From positions 22,527,934 to 22,591,933 of the forward strand of contig OX621252.1 in the NCBI GenBank assembly GCA_951640165.1: DNA of 64,000 nucleotides, in the 5' to 3' direction. The notes under the pieces are model-generated. The model had not been told where the DNA came from, did no database searches, and saw nothing but the letters and a program-made list of their open reading frames with translations. Positions 11,683 to 21,890 of this stretch are shown piece after piece (position 1 is the first letter of the stretch; the number at the start of each line of letters is the position of its first letter). Made by a program: the position numbers and the translations under genes. Source of the stretch: Pseudoips prasinana (Eukaryota > Arthropoda > Insecta > Lepidoptera > Nolidae).

Positions 11683-12751
11683 TAAGTAAAAATAAAGTGA
11701 AATTAAGTATCATAATAAAAAAACTAGAAAATTAAAGAATCGACTGGTAGGCGGAACGAAGTTTGCCGGAGCAGCTGGTTTTTAATATAAATATATAATT
11801 TTTGTTCCCATCGTGACTTAAATAGAACATTATTATTATTATATACTTGGACATTCTTGCGGCGCGATAGTTGCTGATAGACTTCTGGTAGCAGCTAGCT
11901 TCTGCTGTTAGATCATACCTAGGGGTTCTCATATAAAAAATTAAAAACACATGAACATGGACACGTAGCTGATATTCTTTCTACATGTTATTCAGTTACA
12001 CATTTTCATCGAGTTACTATCGTACTACGTACTAAGTACTTAACAGACGTTACACTTGGTGTAAAGATTACACAATAAAGATTTAATGATTGAACTAGAT
12101 TTCTATGTGGCTAGTAACAACGATATACAAAACACATTCAGTTGAATTGATTGGTGTGTAACAGTTGATGACCAATCACTCTGCAGTTTATAAAAAAGGT
12201 AAATCTTAATCTGAATTATCCCTTAAAAATTATCAATGTTTCTAGCAGGAAATTCAAGTACCGACGGAGTCGTAGGCGTAGGAAGAGGTATTTAATAATT
12301 CATCATCTTAAACCCTTAGAATACTGAAATAAATTTGGTAAGCTAAATGGAGCCAACGCTAAAAGCCAAAGTGATTTTCAATGGCGATCTTTTAAGCATC
12401 AACATATAAACAATCAATTGTTTTGGACTTTGTTCAAAATATCCTTAAATGTTCTTTACGAGAGACTTGCGGCTTCCGAAAGATCAATAGCTGAAGCAAT
12501 TGGCTACAACGATTGATGTGTCAGAAGCAACATTAAGGGCCCAATATTTACATAGGTCCATTTCAACGCTAGTTCTACAATAAGACGCATTGTTACGGTT
12601 TAAGACATTTATTTCTCAAAAAAGAATACAATTCACTTATTATTGAGAAATACAAGTGATAAGAACGGACACTAAAACTATAATAGTATAAAATTAAATG
12701 TATTGTGTTAGTAATCGCATAAATTAGGTGGTTAGTAAAGATAACTTATAA
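11683..12751. other. Intronic stretch, nothing recognised
   Basis: AT-rich sequence with one short unexplained minus-strand frame (11732-11950) and no repeated block that I can match in the window. Confidence 0.5.
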
Positions 12752-12753
12752 TA

Positions 12754-14022
12754 GGTCTTTACCTATGAAATTGCCGTTTTGTATGAAAAAATTTAAACGA
12801 ATTTTTTTATTTGTATTAATCGAAGTAATCACCCATGCAATCAATGCATCTTTGCCATCGCAGTGGCAGTTTATTGATGCCCTTCTTAAAGAAATCTGCT
12901 GGACGGGAGGCAACAAATTCTTCAAAGGCATTTTGTACTGCCTCTCGGGTATTGAATTTTTTTCCCGCCAAGAAGTTATCCAAATTCTGGAAAAAGTAGT
13001 AGTCTGTAGGCGCAAGGTCTGGTGAGTAGGGCGGATGACGGAGAGCTTCCAACCCCAGTTCTTGCAACTTGGAGACCGTCTGCTGTGCAGTATGAGGTCG
13101 CGCGTTGTCGTGCAGGAGCAGCGGAGACGAGCGATTGACCAATGCTGGTTGGAGATGCGCCAGCTTCTCCATCATTGTGCTCAGTTCTTCACAGTACACA
13201 TCTGCAGTAATGCTCACCCCGTTTGGTAAGAAGCTGTGATGAATCACACCGGCGCTAGACCACCAAACAGTGACCATCACTTTTCTAGGGGTAAGTTTTC
13301 GTTTAGGGCATTGTTTAGGTGCTGAACCAGGATCCAACCAACTTGGTGAGCGCTTGCGGTTATCAAACAGAATCCATTTTTCATTGCAGGTAACAATGCG
13401 GTTCAAAATTCCTTCATTTGTGTGTCTGTTGAGCAGTGCAAGGCACGTCTCGACGCGTACTTCGCGCTGGCGATCATTGAGTTCGTGGGGCACCCATTTG
13501 TCAAGCTTTTTTACCTTGCCAATTTGACGCAAATGGACCAATATTGTTTTGACGCTAACGTCGAAAGCTGCTGCTAATTCAGCCATAGATTGTGTATCAT
13601 CAGCTTCCACAACCGCCTTTAATTCGTCATTGTCGACCAAAGTCTTCGGACGACCGCGAGGTTAATTTTTCAGGTCGAAATTTCCAGAACGGAAGCGAGC
13701 AAACCAATAACAGGTGGTGCGTTGGTTTGTAGTGTTAGCTCCGTAAACGTCGTTGATGTTGCGTGCCGCTTGTGCCGCGTTGCTGCCACGACGGTACTCA
13801 TATTCCATAATTACTCGAATTTTTAACGTATCCATGATGACGAAAAAGATTGAAATGCGATGAAAATGTAACACTAATCAATAAAGAAATGACTACTTTT
13901 GGAAAAAAGAATCCATGTTTTTAAAATAAAATTAATTTGAAATTAGAATTCTTAGCCAAACAAAAATTATTTTGATTTGAAATGGCCAGTACTGCAGAAC
14001 GGCAATTTCATAGGTAAAGACC
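12754..14022 (-). mobile_element. Complete mariner element with TA target duplication
   Basis: The element is 1,269 bp, flanked by TA at 12752-12753 and 14023-14024. The terminal inverted repeats begin GGTCTTTACCTATGAAATTG and match over about 25 bases. The transposase lies on the minus strand (12816-13835). Size, TA target and DD34D-type transposase place it in mariner. The wording of the transposase resembles the cecropia/Hsmar1 group. Confidence 0.95.
12816..13835 (-). pseudogene. Mariner transposase, one nonsense codon and altered first catalytic residue
   Basis: Reading starts at MDTLKIRVIMEY (13835) and stays in one frame to the TAA at 12816, 339 codons, close to the usual 345. A TAA at 13662-13664 interrupts it right after the N-terminal paired-like helix-turn-helix region (RTTCYWFARFRSGNFDLKN). 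The following PRGRPKT linker is in the same frame, so this is a simple nonsense change. The catalytic domain shows WVPHEL, HDNARPHTA (second aspartate) and YSPDLAPTDYYFF (third aspartate, DD34D spacing). The first position, normally aspartate in TCDEKW, reads TCNEKW here, codon AAT. Both changes should abolish activity. The ends are intact, so the copy could still be moved in trans by an active relative. Confidence 0.93.
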
Positions 14023-14269
14023 TAATATTATAGCTTCTATAGGGAAGTTTAATTTCCAATTCGACTAGCCAAGTGTGATTTCTCGAAGTACCCATCCTTC
14101 CGTTTGTTACGCTATACCGTGGAATATTACCAGAGTACGCAAAGCAACTAATGGTTCCTATTACGTATCGTTATTTGAAAGCAACTGGGTCGTCATGTGC
14201 TTTCAAAATGGTTTCGATCAAATTTCAATTGTTTTCTGTTTATTTCTGTTGTTAGGAATATTTTATGTA

Positions 14270-14420
14270 TTATATTATAATATATATATATATTATATAT
14301 ACATATACACACACACACACACATATATAAATATATATATAGTTCCGTTAAGTTTAAGTATTTATTAATCGGTTTTTTTTCATTATTATTATTATTTTTT
14401 TTTTTTTAATTTATGTATTA
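14270..14420. repeat. TA/CA microsatellite and T-rich tract
   Basis: Alternating TA runs to 14300, then an ACACACACAC run, then TATATA again, then long T tracts to about 14410. The open frame over it (14075-14368) is low-complexity. Confidence 0.85.
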
Positions 14421-14439
14421 TGTTATTACTATTTCTGAG

Positions 14440-15115
14440 TTATATCGCGATACAATATAAGCACCCCAAACACATACACATAATGTATAGAAACTTATGA
14501 TCTATATATGATATATTGGTTTTGGCGGCAGTGCCCCAGACTTCGATGGGGTAAGTAAGATGGGATTTTACTAGGGAATTGTATATTAAGCGTCTAACAC
14601 TCTCTGGGAAACATCTGACTGAGCCCCGTAGAATGCCCAATAGTGATGATATTTTTTGACGTATTTTTTCTATGTGCGGTTTTCAAGTGAGGTGGTTGTC
14701 TAGGGTAAGTCCGAGATATTTTTCGGATTCAACCTTGTTAATAGGTACGTCGTTAATTAGGAGAACTTGATTATTTATGTATTTTTTGTTTTTGGCGCTA
14801 AATATCATATAATTTGTTTTTGCCACATTTATAGTTAGTACGTTTTGCTGGAACCATACAAATAATTTATTAAGGTCTTCTTGGGCTTGCCTAAATATAA
14901 CATCAATTTGATCTCCGAAATAAAATAGACTAGTGTCATCGGCATACAGGGTAACATCTCCTTTTAAGTCGAGGTCTTTTATGTTGTTCATGTATATTAG
15001 GAACAGTAGGGGTCCCAGGATAGATCCCTGGGGAACGCCGTAAGTTATCAGTTCTGGGCTACTTTCTATTTCTCCGATTTTCACTATTTGAGATCTGTTT
15101 GCATTCATATGAATG
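14440..15115 (-). pseudogene. Non-LTR retrotransposon reverse transcriptase fragment
   Basis: On the minus strand the 15108-14683 frame has the palm motifs YGVPQGSILGPLLFLIYMN and LYADDTSLF, followed by KYLGLTLDNHLT. A second frame at 14640-14440 continues with the region after the palm (FPESVRRLIYNSLVKSHLTY, EVWGTAAK). They are separated by a frameshift or stop near 14.66 kb. The N-terminal endonuclease and the first half of the RT are absent, and unrelated sequence begins near 15118. The clade looks like the Jockey/CR1 group but is not settled. Confidence 0.88.
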
Positions 15116-15256
15116 AAATGCTCTCTAAAACCCCCAATCGGAGGAAATAAGGAGGCCTTTGCATAATAAAGTAGAGCGACACGTCCCTAAAACCAACCCT
15201 CTCTTTGCCTCTAAAGGGGGTGCTCTCTGATGTAGGTTGCTTCGTTTTTAGTATGT

Positions 15257-15400
15257 ACTCTTTTTTATATAAGATGGCGGCAAACGAGCAAGTGGGTCAC
15301 CTGATGGTAAACGATCACCGCCGCCCATGGACACTCGCAACACCAGAGGAATCGCGGGTGCGTTGCCGGCCTTTAAGAGTCAGTAAACAAGTGTTGCTGA
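15257..15400 (+). repeat. Interspersed repeat (ACGAGCAAGTGGGTCACCTG family)
   Basis: GGCAAACGAGCAAGTGGGTC, then a GATCACCGCCGCCCATGGAC block and ACTCGCAACACC, recur at 34200-34285 and in part at 33475-33510. This is a common lepidopteran intron repeat; I cannot assign its class. It lies 270 bp from the 3' end of amon exon C. Confidence 0.7.
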
Positions 15401-15670
15401 CCTTTCCACCCACCCCAATGAGCTCTGGCGACCTTACTCACACTTGGAAACACAACATACAATTATTAATGTTATTATTAAGGAATGTCTTCTGTAAGGT
15501 GGAGGTACTTCCCCAGTCGGGCTGCTCTTTCAGCAAATGAACGCTGTGCCCTCTCTTACGCTCGTATTTTGTATGCTAGACTTGAACCTCCACTCACCTC
15601 TACAATCCGTTATAGCTGTGAAGGACTTCTAGGTTAAGAGAAAATGGCAAAAAAATGCTCTGATATATAC

Positions 15671-15846
15671 CTCATTTACTCCTCTGACAATTGCTCTCAT
15701 AGTAGCGTTGCGGGGTCCATCTACTGTCCTCCCGTCGTCCGTAGGGCCCCACGACGCGCTGTATATGTGGATCTTGTGGGGTTCGTGGCCCATGGAGTTG
15801 GCCTCGATCAGATCCGTCATGTAAGGCTGGTCCAACATTCGGATAC
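15671..15846 (-). CDS. amon: Prohormone convertase 2 (amontillado), exon C of the S8 domain
   Basis: This 176-bp minus-strand exon follows a pyrimidine-rich TTTTTTCCAG acceptor and ends at a GTATAT donor. Its first two bases complete the glycine codon left by exon B. It then encodes 58 codons, beginning IRMLDQPYMTDLIEAN and ending in AIVRGVNE, and stops in phase 0. The central IYSASWGPTDDGRTVDGP block is the conserved core of PC-type convertases. The DLIEANSMGHEP and RNATMRAIV wording is of the arthropod PC2 type rather than furin. In the family the following exon carries the oxyanion-hole region and then the catalytic serine; I do not find it in positions 1-15670, so it must lie beyond the left edge. 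Other frames over the exon give open but meaningless shadows. Confidence 0.97.
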
Positions 15847-16013
15847 CTGGAAAAAATGGCTTGGTTAACTTGGAACATAGACTTCGAAAAAGCAGGTATT
15901 TAACTATTTTGAGTTGTTTATATTCACAGTGTTGAAAATAGTTGCGCCGCCCATGGGTCAAACCCAAAATACATATTTTGGGCTTGAACCCAGCACAGTA
16001 TTGTTTATCTCAG

Positions 16014-16262
16014 ATGCTACCTCACCGGTCTGTAAGTGATCGGCGAGGTTAAGCAACTAGGCTCACAGTCAGTCCATAGATGGGTAACTGCCATAGTGGT
16101 TTCATTTCAGAGCGTATCCGTGCGTGCCGGACACGTTAAACTGTCGGTCCCGGTTGTAACCATTAGGCAACGGTCGTTAAGCCATGTCAGAGGCCTGTTG
16201 GGCGGCTTGAACAACTCTGACACCAGTGTTACCACTACCCCACTGCCCATATGATAAGTAAG
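16014..16262 (+). mobile_element. 5S-rRNA-like SINE, copy 1
   Basis: The head GATCGGCGAGGTTAAGCA, AGTCAGTCCATAGATGGGTA and ACTGCC lines up with the 3' half of insect 5S rRNA (GATCACCGA..TTAAGCA, AGTAC.TAGATGGG.GACCGC). This half includes the internal box A and box C promoter elements of 5S genes. The body has GCGTATCCGTGCGTGCC.GACACGTTAAACT, CGGTCCCGGTTGTAACCATT and CATGTCAGAGGCCTG. Copies are at 55563-55800 and, inverted, at 57060-57275. This suggests a SINE3-type element; the alternative is an unrelated repeat with chance similarity. Confidence 0.7.
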
Positions 16263-16319
16263 TTAGTAAGTATTGTTTTTGCGACCGATATTCTGAGTAT
16301 GCTGTGTCCTTCTTTTGCA

Positions 16320-16500
16320 CGTTTGTAAAGTCCTACGCCGTATGGTTTCCGACACAGAAAGAATAATAGGACCACCCCATACCATCCCGTGGGTGTCGTT
16401 AAAGGAGACTAAAGGATACTCCAGGCAGTCGGGCAGCAGCGCCTCCTGTGTACTAGCTACCATTTAACTGCGTTCACCAACCCGCATGCCAAGCGCAATG
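16320..16500. repeat. LINE-derived repeat fragment (CCCGTGGGTGTCGT family)
   Basis: GAAAGAATAATAGGACCACC, CCATCCCGTGGGTGTCGTTA and GGGCAGCAGCGCCTCCTGTG recur, diverged, at 21380-21560 and 59250-59345. The class is unknown, probably the non-coding part of an RTE-like LINE. Confidence 0.6.
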
Positions 16501-16505
16501 ACTAA

Positions 16506-16747
16506 GGGCCAGCGCAGACAGAGAGAAGCGCAGCGGAGAGGATTTTATTAAGGCAAAAAATAAAAAATTTCAACTTTAAAATTATTTAAAATAAAGTGCA
16601 TGTATGCTTGAACATTATAACGCGCGAGACTGCGCGATTTTGTCAGGTTCAAGCATATATGCACTTTATTCCTATAACTCTAAAGTTGATTTTCTAGTGC
16701 CTTAATAAAATCCTCTCCGCTGCGCTCCTCTCTGTCTGCGCTGACCC
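16506..16747. mobile_element. Tourist-like (PIF/Harbinger) MITE with TAA target site
   Basis: Terminal inverted repeats start GGGCCAGCGCAGACAGAGAG on the left; the right end is the reverse complement with two or three mismatches over about 50 bases (through GGATTTTATTAAGGCA). The element is 242 bp and flanked on both sides by TAA (16503-16505 and 16748-16750). A TAA target plus GG..C termini is typical of PIF/Harbinger MITEs. An inner pair of arms (AAAGTGCAT.TATGCTTGAAC) extends the hairpin. No ORF. Confidence 0.88.
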
Positions 16748-16750
16748 TAA

Positions 16751-17430
16751 GGCAAACCACTCAAAATGGCAATATTATAGAAAAGTGTTATCGCCACTGA
16801 TATCTCTATATGCTATCTACATGTGTTCTAAAATTTTGTTTACAAAGGATTTAAAGTCGAGCAATAAGCCTGCACCCGTAAATCCCTTGGCTACACGAAA
16901 ATTGTAATATTGTATGGGCTTAGTTCACACTCCACTCGTGCAGTACTTTAAGTCGATTAATTAAACCACAATCTTGTCTCATGAGGATTTTTATGGTAAA
17001 AGGCCATAATTATTTATAGCACGTTTATGATTCAAAAACCAGGCCAAGAATAAGTTGAGAGAGTAGGTATTAATCGTACACTATTTAATTTATTCATAAA
17101 TCTATTTATTGCCATTATAACATATGTATAAAGAGTTATTTCCCGGTTTTATTAGTGAAATGAGAATATAGTAGAGAATATACATAGTTCATAACCACAG
17201 ACCGAAGGCGTCGGGCAAATGAAATAATTTATTCGACGGAACTGTAAATAAATGCCAGCGCAACAAAACTTCCGAAACTGGCCACACACTATTGAAATGA
17301 ATTTGAATATGGAACTCTTTGGTTTTAAAATGCAGTTTATTTTATCTATTTGTGTCACTTGTTTTTACATTTCCGAGCCATTTTGAATATTGAACGTCTA
17401 CTCATCCATGAATTTAACCGGTAAAATTTC
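16751..17430. other. Intronic stretch, nothing recognised
   Basis: AT-rich, unique within the window. The minus-strand frame 17152-17358 has no recognisable motif. Confidence 0.5.
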
Positions 17431-17436
17431 TGTAGT

Positions 17437-17800
17437 ATGATTTATTACGATTTTAAGTGAAGTTTGGCGCCTCAGCTGTAGCTCGCTTTCAAACTACTTT
17501 TGGCGATGAATGAAGCACAATGAAAGTCGACTGCTTATATCGGGTTTACAGAATTCAAACGCGGTCGCATCAATATCTGTGATGGTTCGTGATGGTCGTC
17601 CATCTAGCGCTGAGAACACTGAAAACATCCATGATGTACCTACACCGTTTGGTAGAAACAGACGGCATGCGACTTATCATTGTCTATAAATGGAGAAAAC
17701 TCGTCGCAAATAACTCGGATTGATGGTTTTTAGGCAGAACGTCGTACCGAGGACAAACTTGCGGATTAGATCCGTATCAGATATACTCTATGCACGCGTC
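17437..17800 (+). pseudogene. Decayed mariner transposase, N-terminal part
   Basis: ATGATTTATTACGATTTTAA gives MIYYDF, the usual mariner start. In other frames come ARFQTTFGDE, GFTEFKRGRI (after a stop) and VRDGRPSSAENTENIHDV, then ETDGM. These are the helix-turn-helix and GRPS linker of mariner transposases, broken by several frameshifts and stops. The catalytic domain is absent. A second relic of the same type lies at 58998-59200. This is not the family of the 12754-14022 element. Confidence 0.85.
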
Positions 17801-18071
17801 GCGTCATTTAGTAGTTATTTTTTCATTATAATAATATTTAAACTTTTTGGTGTTGGTTCATTATAGTTTCTTTAATGAATTATTTCCTTACGAACATCAC
17901 ATTCCGTGTAAAGATTTATTGTGTGATACTGAGGCCGTTTGGATGACATAACTTTTAATAAGGATGGCTGCGAGCGTTCTAACTGATGACATAAGATGAT
18001 TTCTACGCGCTCCACTCCATGACGTGATGAAATAAATATAAAGAAATGAAATAATGAAATTTATTGAACAG

Positions 18072-18113
18072 TTGGGTATCAACATACACTTACAAGTGTA
18101 TGTTGATACCCAA
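18072..18113. repeat. Perfect 42-bp palindrome
   Basis: Arms of 20 bases (TTGGGTATCAACATACACTT and its complement) are separated by two bases. It sits inside a diverged minus-strand copy of the GACGGACTAATTA block of the 1,471-bp unit and appears to interrupt it. Confidence 0.95.
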
Positions 18114-18144
18114 GTGCTGAATAAGTAACCTTGTCAAGCTCACA

Positions 18145-18207
18145 ATGCAGTATATAAACATAGTCGAATTCAGTTTTATACTGTATTCGAATATGTTTAT
18201 GTACTGC
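18145..18207. repeat. Imperfect inverted repeat
   Basis: TGCAGTATATAAACATAG.TCGAATTCAG faces CTGTATTCGAATATGTTTAT.GTACTGCA with about three mismatches over 28 bases and a short spacer. It lies in the same repeat copy as the 18072 palindrome. Confidence 0.8.
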
Positions 18208-18249
18208 AGTTACAGAACAAATTAATTAGTCCGTCCGTGCAGTCTTTTT

Positions 18250-19485
18250 ATTCGCTAATATTTTTTTTTAATCTAGAAATAAATAACAAGTATATAAATC
18301 ATCTTCCGTATTCTATCAGTTAGCAGATTTATATGTGGACCCATGTAAATTATTCGTGAAGAAAAACCAGATTGAGCACGAATAAAATGATCAATACTAT
18401 TTTATGAAAAAAATATACGGGTATATTTTGATAGGCTTTGTGCTACAAACGTGTCCCTTGATTAGAATATCTATCTGTAAAATACATGTAGCAGAAAAAT
18501 ACCGCGTATGATTTTATTCAAGATAACATTTTCAAATAACTTTCCCTATCCCAAGAAATAACCGTGATGATAGGCAACTATGTTTACATACATCAAAAAC
18601 TGCACTTATGCACAAGAGTGTTTTAGCATGGCACCATCTATCTATAATAAAATGACCAAAAGTTGGAAAGAACCAACTATTTCTAAACTTAAACAATGAA
18701 ATTGTTTTTGGCACAAAAAGCCTATTACAGTATTACGGAATTTTTAAATGACCCCGTGATTTTAATATATAAATAAATATAAGAACTAACATTGTCGTAA
18801 TTAAGGTTATTGTAATATACCTATATGATTAATATTATTATAGTTGAATGTTATTAAATATAATTAAAATCATAAATATATTTATTGAAATAGTTAATTT
18901 GGATTATAATAATAAAAAATAAATAATTTGATAATGTAAATATGTAATCGAATGTAAAAAAAGAATAATAATATATAACGATATTGCTGACATTTAACGT
19001 ATAAGTACAACATTTTAAAAATTATTAATAAAGTAGTAATAACAAAATAATAGATTATATGTATAGATACCTAAGATATTTGCACGCCGTGGAAAATGGC
19101 AGACATGTCGTGATCCACTTTTATTTTAAGATCTTGCATGCATGTATTTATTTATTTTTTATATTCTGTATGCGTACACATGTTTAAGCAAATAAAATTT
19201 CTTATTCTATTGTTACATTACATTACAACGCACTTCGCCTTACAGTGTAGTTGCGGCTTTACGGCCTAACATCGAGGAAGTCGGACTGATAACAGTAATG
19301 CCCGTTTATCTGTTTTCGGCAGTTAAACCACGCGGCATTTTACAACGTAATCATTTTTACATTCACTTTTATGCGTAGCTGTAATATGGAAATATATGTG
19401 CCATAGTCGTTTCCTTTTAATGGGACTAATTCTACACAGATAATTGGCAAAACAATGCAATTGGTAATGAACGTTCAACTAAGCA
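18250..19485. other. Very AT-rich intronic stretch, nothing recognised
   Basis: Long A/T tracts, especially 18720-19060, and no supported gene or repeat family. Confidence 0.5.
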
Positions 19486-19489
19486 TCAT

Positions 19490-19680
19490 CATCATCATAT
19501 CAGCCGAAAGACGTCCACGGCTGGACAAAAGCCTCCCCCAAGGATCTGCACAATGGCTGGTCTTGTACTGCCCGCATTCAGCGGCTTCCCGCGACCCTTG
19601 CAAGATCGTCGGTCCACCTTGTAGGTGGCCTGACCACGCTGCGTCTTCCGATTCGTGGTCGCCACTCGAGAAAGGCACAA
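19490..19680 (-). mobile_element. RTE-like LINE 3' end
   Basis: On the minus strand it reads GAGTGGCGACCACGAATCGG, CAGGCCACC.ACAAGGTGGACC, TTGGGGGAGGCTTTTGTCC, then TGGACGTCTTTCGGCTGATA and the GATGATGATG tail. The frame carries QATYKVDRRSCKG..FCPAVDVF, the C-terminus of an RTE-like ORF. It is 5'-truncated. Confidence 0.75.
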
Positions 19681-20034
19681 TTAAATAGCGTCAAATTTCA
19701 TGTGTGGCATCAAAAAGAGTTTTTAGAAAAGACACATAATGCCAAACCTACTCAGTTTTAAATTTTTACTGAACAGATAATATGGTTAATGTAGAAATTA
19801 TTAGTTATAGTCTTCTATTGTACAAACGATTTATAGGCATAATCTCCATTCTCACTAACGCGGCATCCCTGTCTTTATATGCACATCGGTGCTTAAAGCG
19901 GCTTATTGGATAAAACCACGCTTTCAACGGTACGGTGAATGTTTAATATTTGGAATTTACACATCGCATTCTGACGGTCTTAACAAAGGGAATTATGGTC
20001 TCCAGGAATACTTTGATACCCGATATGTACATAG

Positions 20035-20160
20035 ATACATAAATAGACCCGTGCCTGTTTCCCAGAAGGGTAGGTAAAGACATTGGTTTCCATTTGTTAC
20101 GATTTTTGCACACCTAGTCTAATTGCACTATTGGTGCAATTGATGATGATGATGGCCTTT
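20035..20160. repeat. Interspersed repeat (GTGCCTGTTTCCCAGA family)
   Basis: CCCGTGCCTGTTTCCCAGAA, GGTTTCCATTTGTTACGAT and TTTGCACACCT recur at 26935-27010, where the copy reads CACGCCTGTTTCCCAGAGAA. A GATGATGATG run ends it. The class is unknown. Confidence 0.6.
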
Positions 20161-20318
20161 GCGTCTGTTACAGACGATTTGCGGCGCATCGTCTGAGAGA
20201 CATTTCTTATGGTGGCTAAACAAACCGATGCGAGAGTGACATAGCCTGCCGCAGGCCTGACAAGAGAAGTTTGCGGTGGTTGGTGCCGAGCCGTTTTCAT
20301 GTCGCTTCTGTCTCTTAT

Positions 20319-20513
20319 CAGTGCCTCTAGCACGAGTTCCTGCAGTTTACTTACTCGATCACACGTACAGTTTCCTCCCATACATCGGGCACCAGCGCCT
20401 CTCGCCGAAACTATTAAGAACAATAAGAACTAAAACTCTGGTGCTCAATGTATGGGACGAAACTGTACGTGTGATCGAGTAAGTAAACTGCTGGAACTCG
20501 TGCTAGAGGCACT
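20319..20513. repeat. Large inverted repeat, arms about 77 bp
   Basis: 20319-20396 (GTGCCTCTAGCACGAGTTCC, TTACTCGATCACACGTACAG) is repeated in reverse at 20437-20513 with four or five mismatches. The spacer is about 40 bp (CTATTAAGAACAATAAGAAC). It could be a fold-back element or a local inverted duplication. Confidence 0.9.
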
Positions 20514-21379
20514 GCAAGTACTCCGAACCAGACTTCATCACAGATCTTAAGACCCTCCACTACACGTTTGCGCCATTCAACTCTGATTTTCAGCGAGCTT
20601 TTCCCAGCTACAGTGGTCAATTTTAAAAGCGGCCATATCCCGCTTCGTTCAATTAGATATTTAAACAAATAGCAATAAGAATTTTGCATCTTTGAACGAC
20701 CAAAGGAACATTTTTTTTATTCAGTAGGCGGTATATTTAAAAACTTCAAACAAAAATAATTGAAAAGTACCTCTACCTATTTCATTAATTTATGAATAGA
20801 TATTCAGATGTCAATTTAACATTGACTAATATTTTACGTGTCCATTTTTAACAAGAGGCCAGTAACTGTATAATGCAAACCTTGACCTTTCGTGTCTCTG
20901 GAAACATTCAACCGCAAACATAATAGCGCACGTTTCCTAATCTCGAGAAGGGTCTTTACAACCCCATATGATCTCATCTCCACCCATAAAAGATAAACCT
21001 ACGTACATAAATTCATAATACATAGCCGTGATACCGTCAGCAAACATTAATAAGACTTCTAGCTAAATTTAGGATGAGCGGGGATGATCTTGCCAAAAAA
21101 ATCACTACAATTTTTGGTGCGACCAAACAGCCAAACAAAGAATTTCATTATCTGCGGTTAAGGCGACTGGCACGCAGCCCCGCATGATGCAGCGTAGTGC
21201 GTGTTCTAACGTTGCATTGCTTGTAAGTATCTCCGGCTGTATAAAAAACACGCTCAGTCCAACATACTGAAACTGCATCCACGCGCGTTCATGCAGATGC
21301 GTCTTCGCATCGTGAACACGCACTACGCTGCATCATGGGGGGCAGTGTGCCAATTGCCTAAACGAGCTACGTAGCCGCG

Positions 21380-21560
21380 TGGTTTCCGTGGCCTAGAAAG
21401 AATAACAGGGCCACCTCATACCAGCCCGTGAGTGTCGTAAAAGACGACTAAGGGATTAATTAAGTGGATAAGAAATTAAGTGAACGGGCAGCAGCGCCTC
21501 CTGTGTACTATAGTTACCACCTAACTGCGGTCGCCAAGCGCATGCCACGCAAATCCCTCC
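21380..21560. repeat. LINE-derived repeat fragment, second copy
   Basis: GGTTTCCGTGGCC.AGAAAGAATAACAGGGCCACC, CAGCCCGTGAGTGTCGTAAA and GGGCAGCAGCGCCTCCTGTG match 16320-16500. Confidence 0.6.
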
Positions 21561-21744
21561 AAATATCAACGTTAAACAGGCTGATGATGATGTGAAACCA
21601 GCTACCGGTAGACTGGCGGTCAGGCGGGTTACACCTTCCATATTTCGGAGAATATTGATTAATCTCCGGTCGTCGGTTTGCTAGTCCATCAATTTTGAGA
21701 TTGAGAAAAATACAATAAAATTATGCTTTACGAGTGGTACCACG

Positions 21745-21890
21745 AACCATAAGACGAAGCGGCCCCCTACAAGATGGACCGATGATCTTGTGAGGGTTGC
21801 TGGAAGTAGTGCCAGACCGGCAATTGTAGAGATCTTTGGGGGAGACTTTTGTCCAACAGTGGACATCTTTCGGCTGATATGATGATGATG
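21745..21890 (+). mobile_element. RTE-like LINE 3' end with terminal ORF codons and GAT tail
   Basis: From 21757 the frame is open to a TGA at 21880-21882 and reads KRPPTRWTDDLVRVAGSSA, then IFGGDFCPTVDIFRLI. This matches the usual C-terminus of lepidopteran RTE-like elements (RPPTRW.DD, FVQQW/FCP.VD). GATGATGATGA follows at once. The element is truncated at its 5' end. Confidence 0.8.

Noticed and set aside
13035..13527. Plus-strand ORFs at 13035-13229 and 13270-13527
   Set aside because: Antisense shadows of the mariner transposase.
15671..15846. Furin or PC1/3 instead of PC2
   Set aside because: GIRMLDQPYMTDLIEAN and the HKIHIYSASWGPTDDG wording, plus the NAEASYDFSSND exon, are of PC2 type; furins have a different sequence after GIRMLD.
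15644..15878. Plus-strand and alternative minus-strand ORFs over amon exon C
   Set aside because: Shadow frames of a conserved GC-rich exon; the true frame is fixed by the PC2 match and splice phases.
19475..19688. Overlapping ORFs on both strands at 19.5-19.7 kb as a host gene
   Set aside because: They cover the 3' end of an RTE-like LINE; the minus-strand FCPAVDVF motif is the LINE C-terminus.
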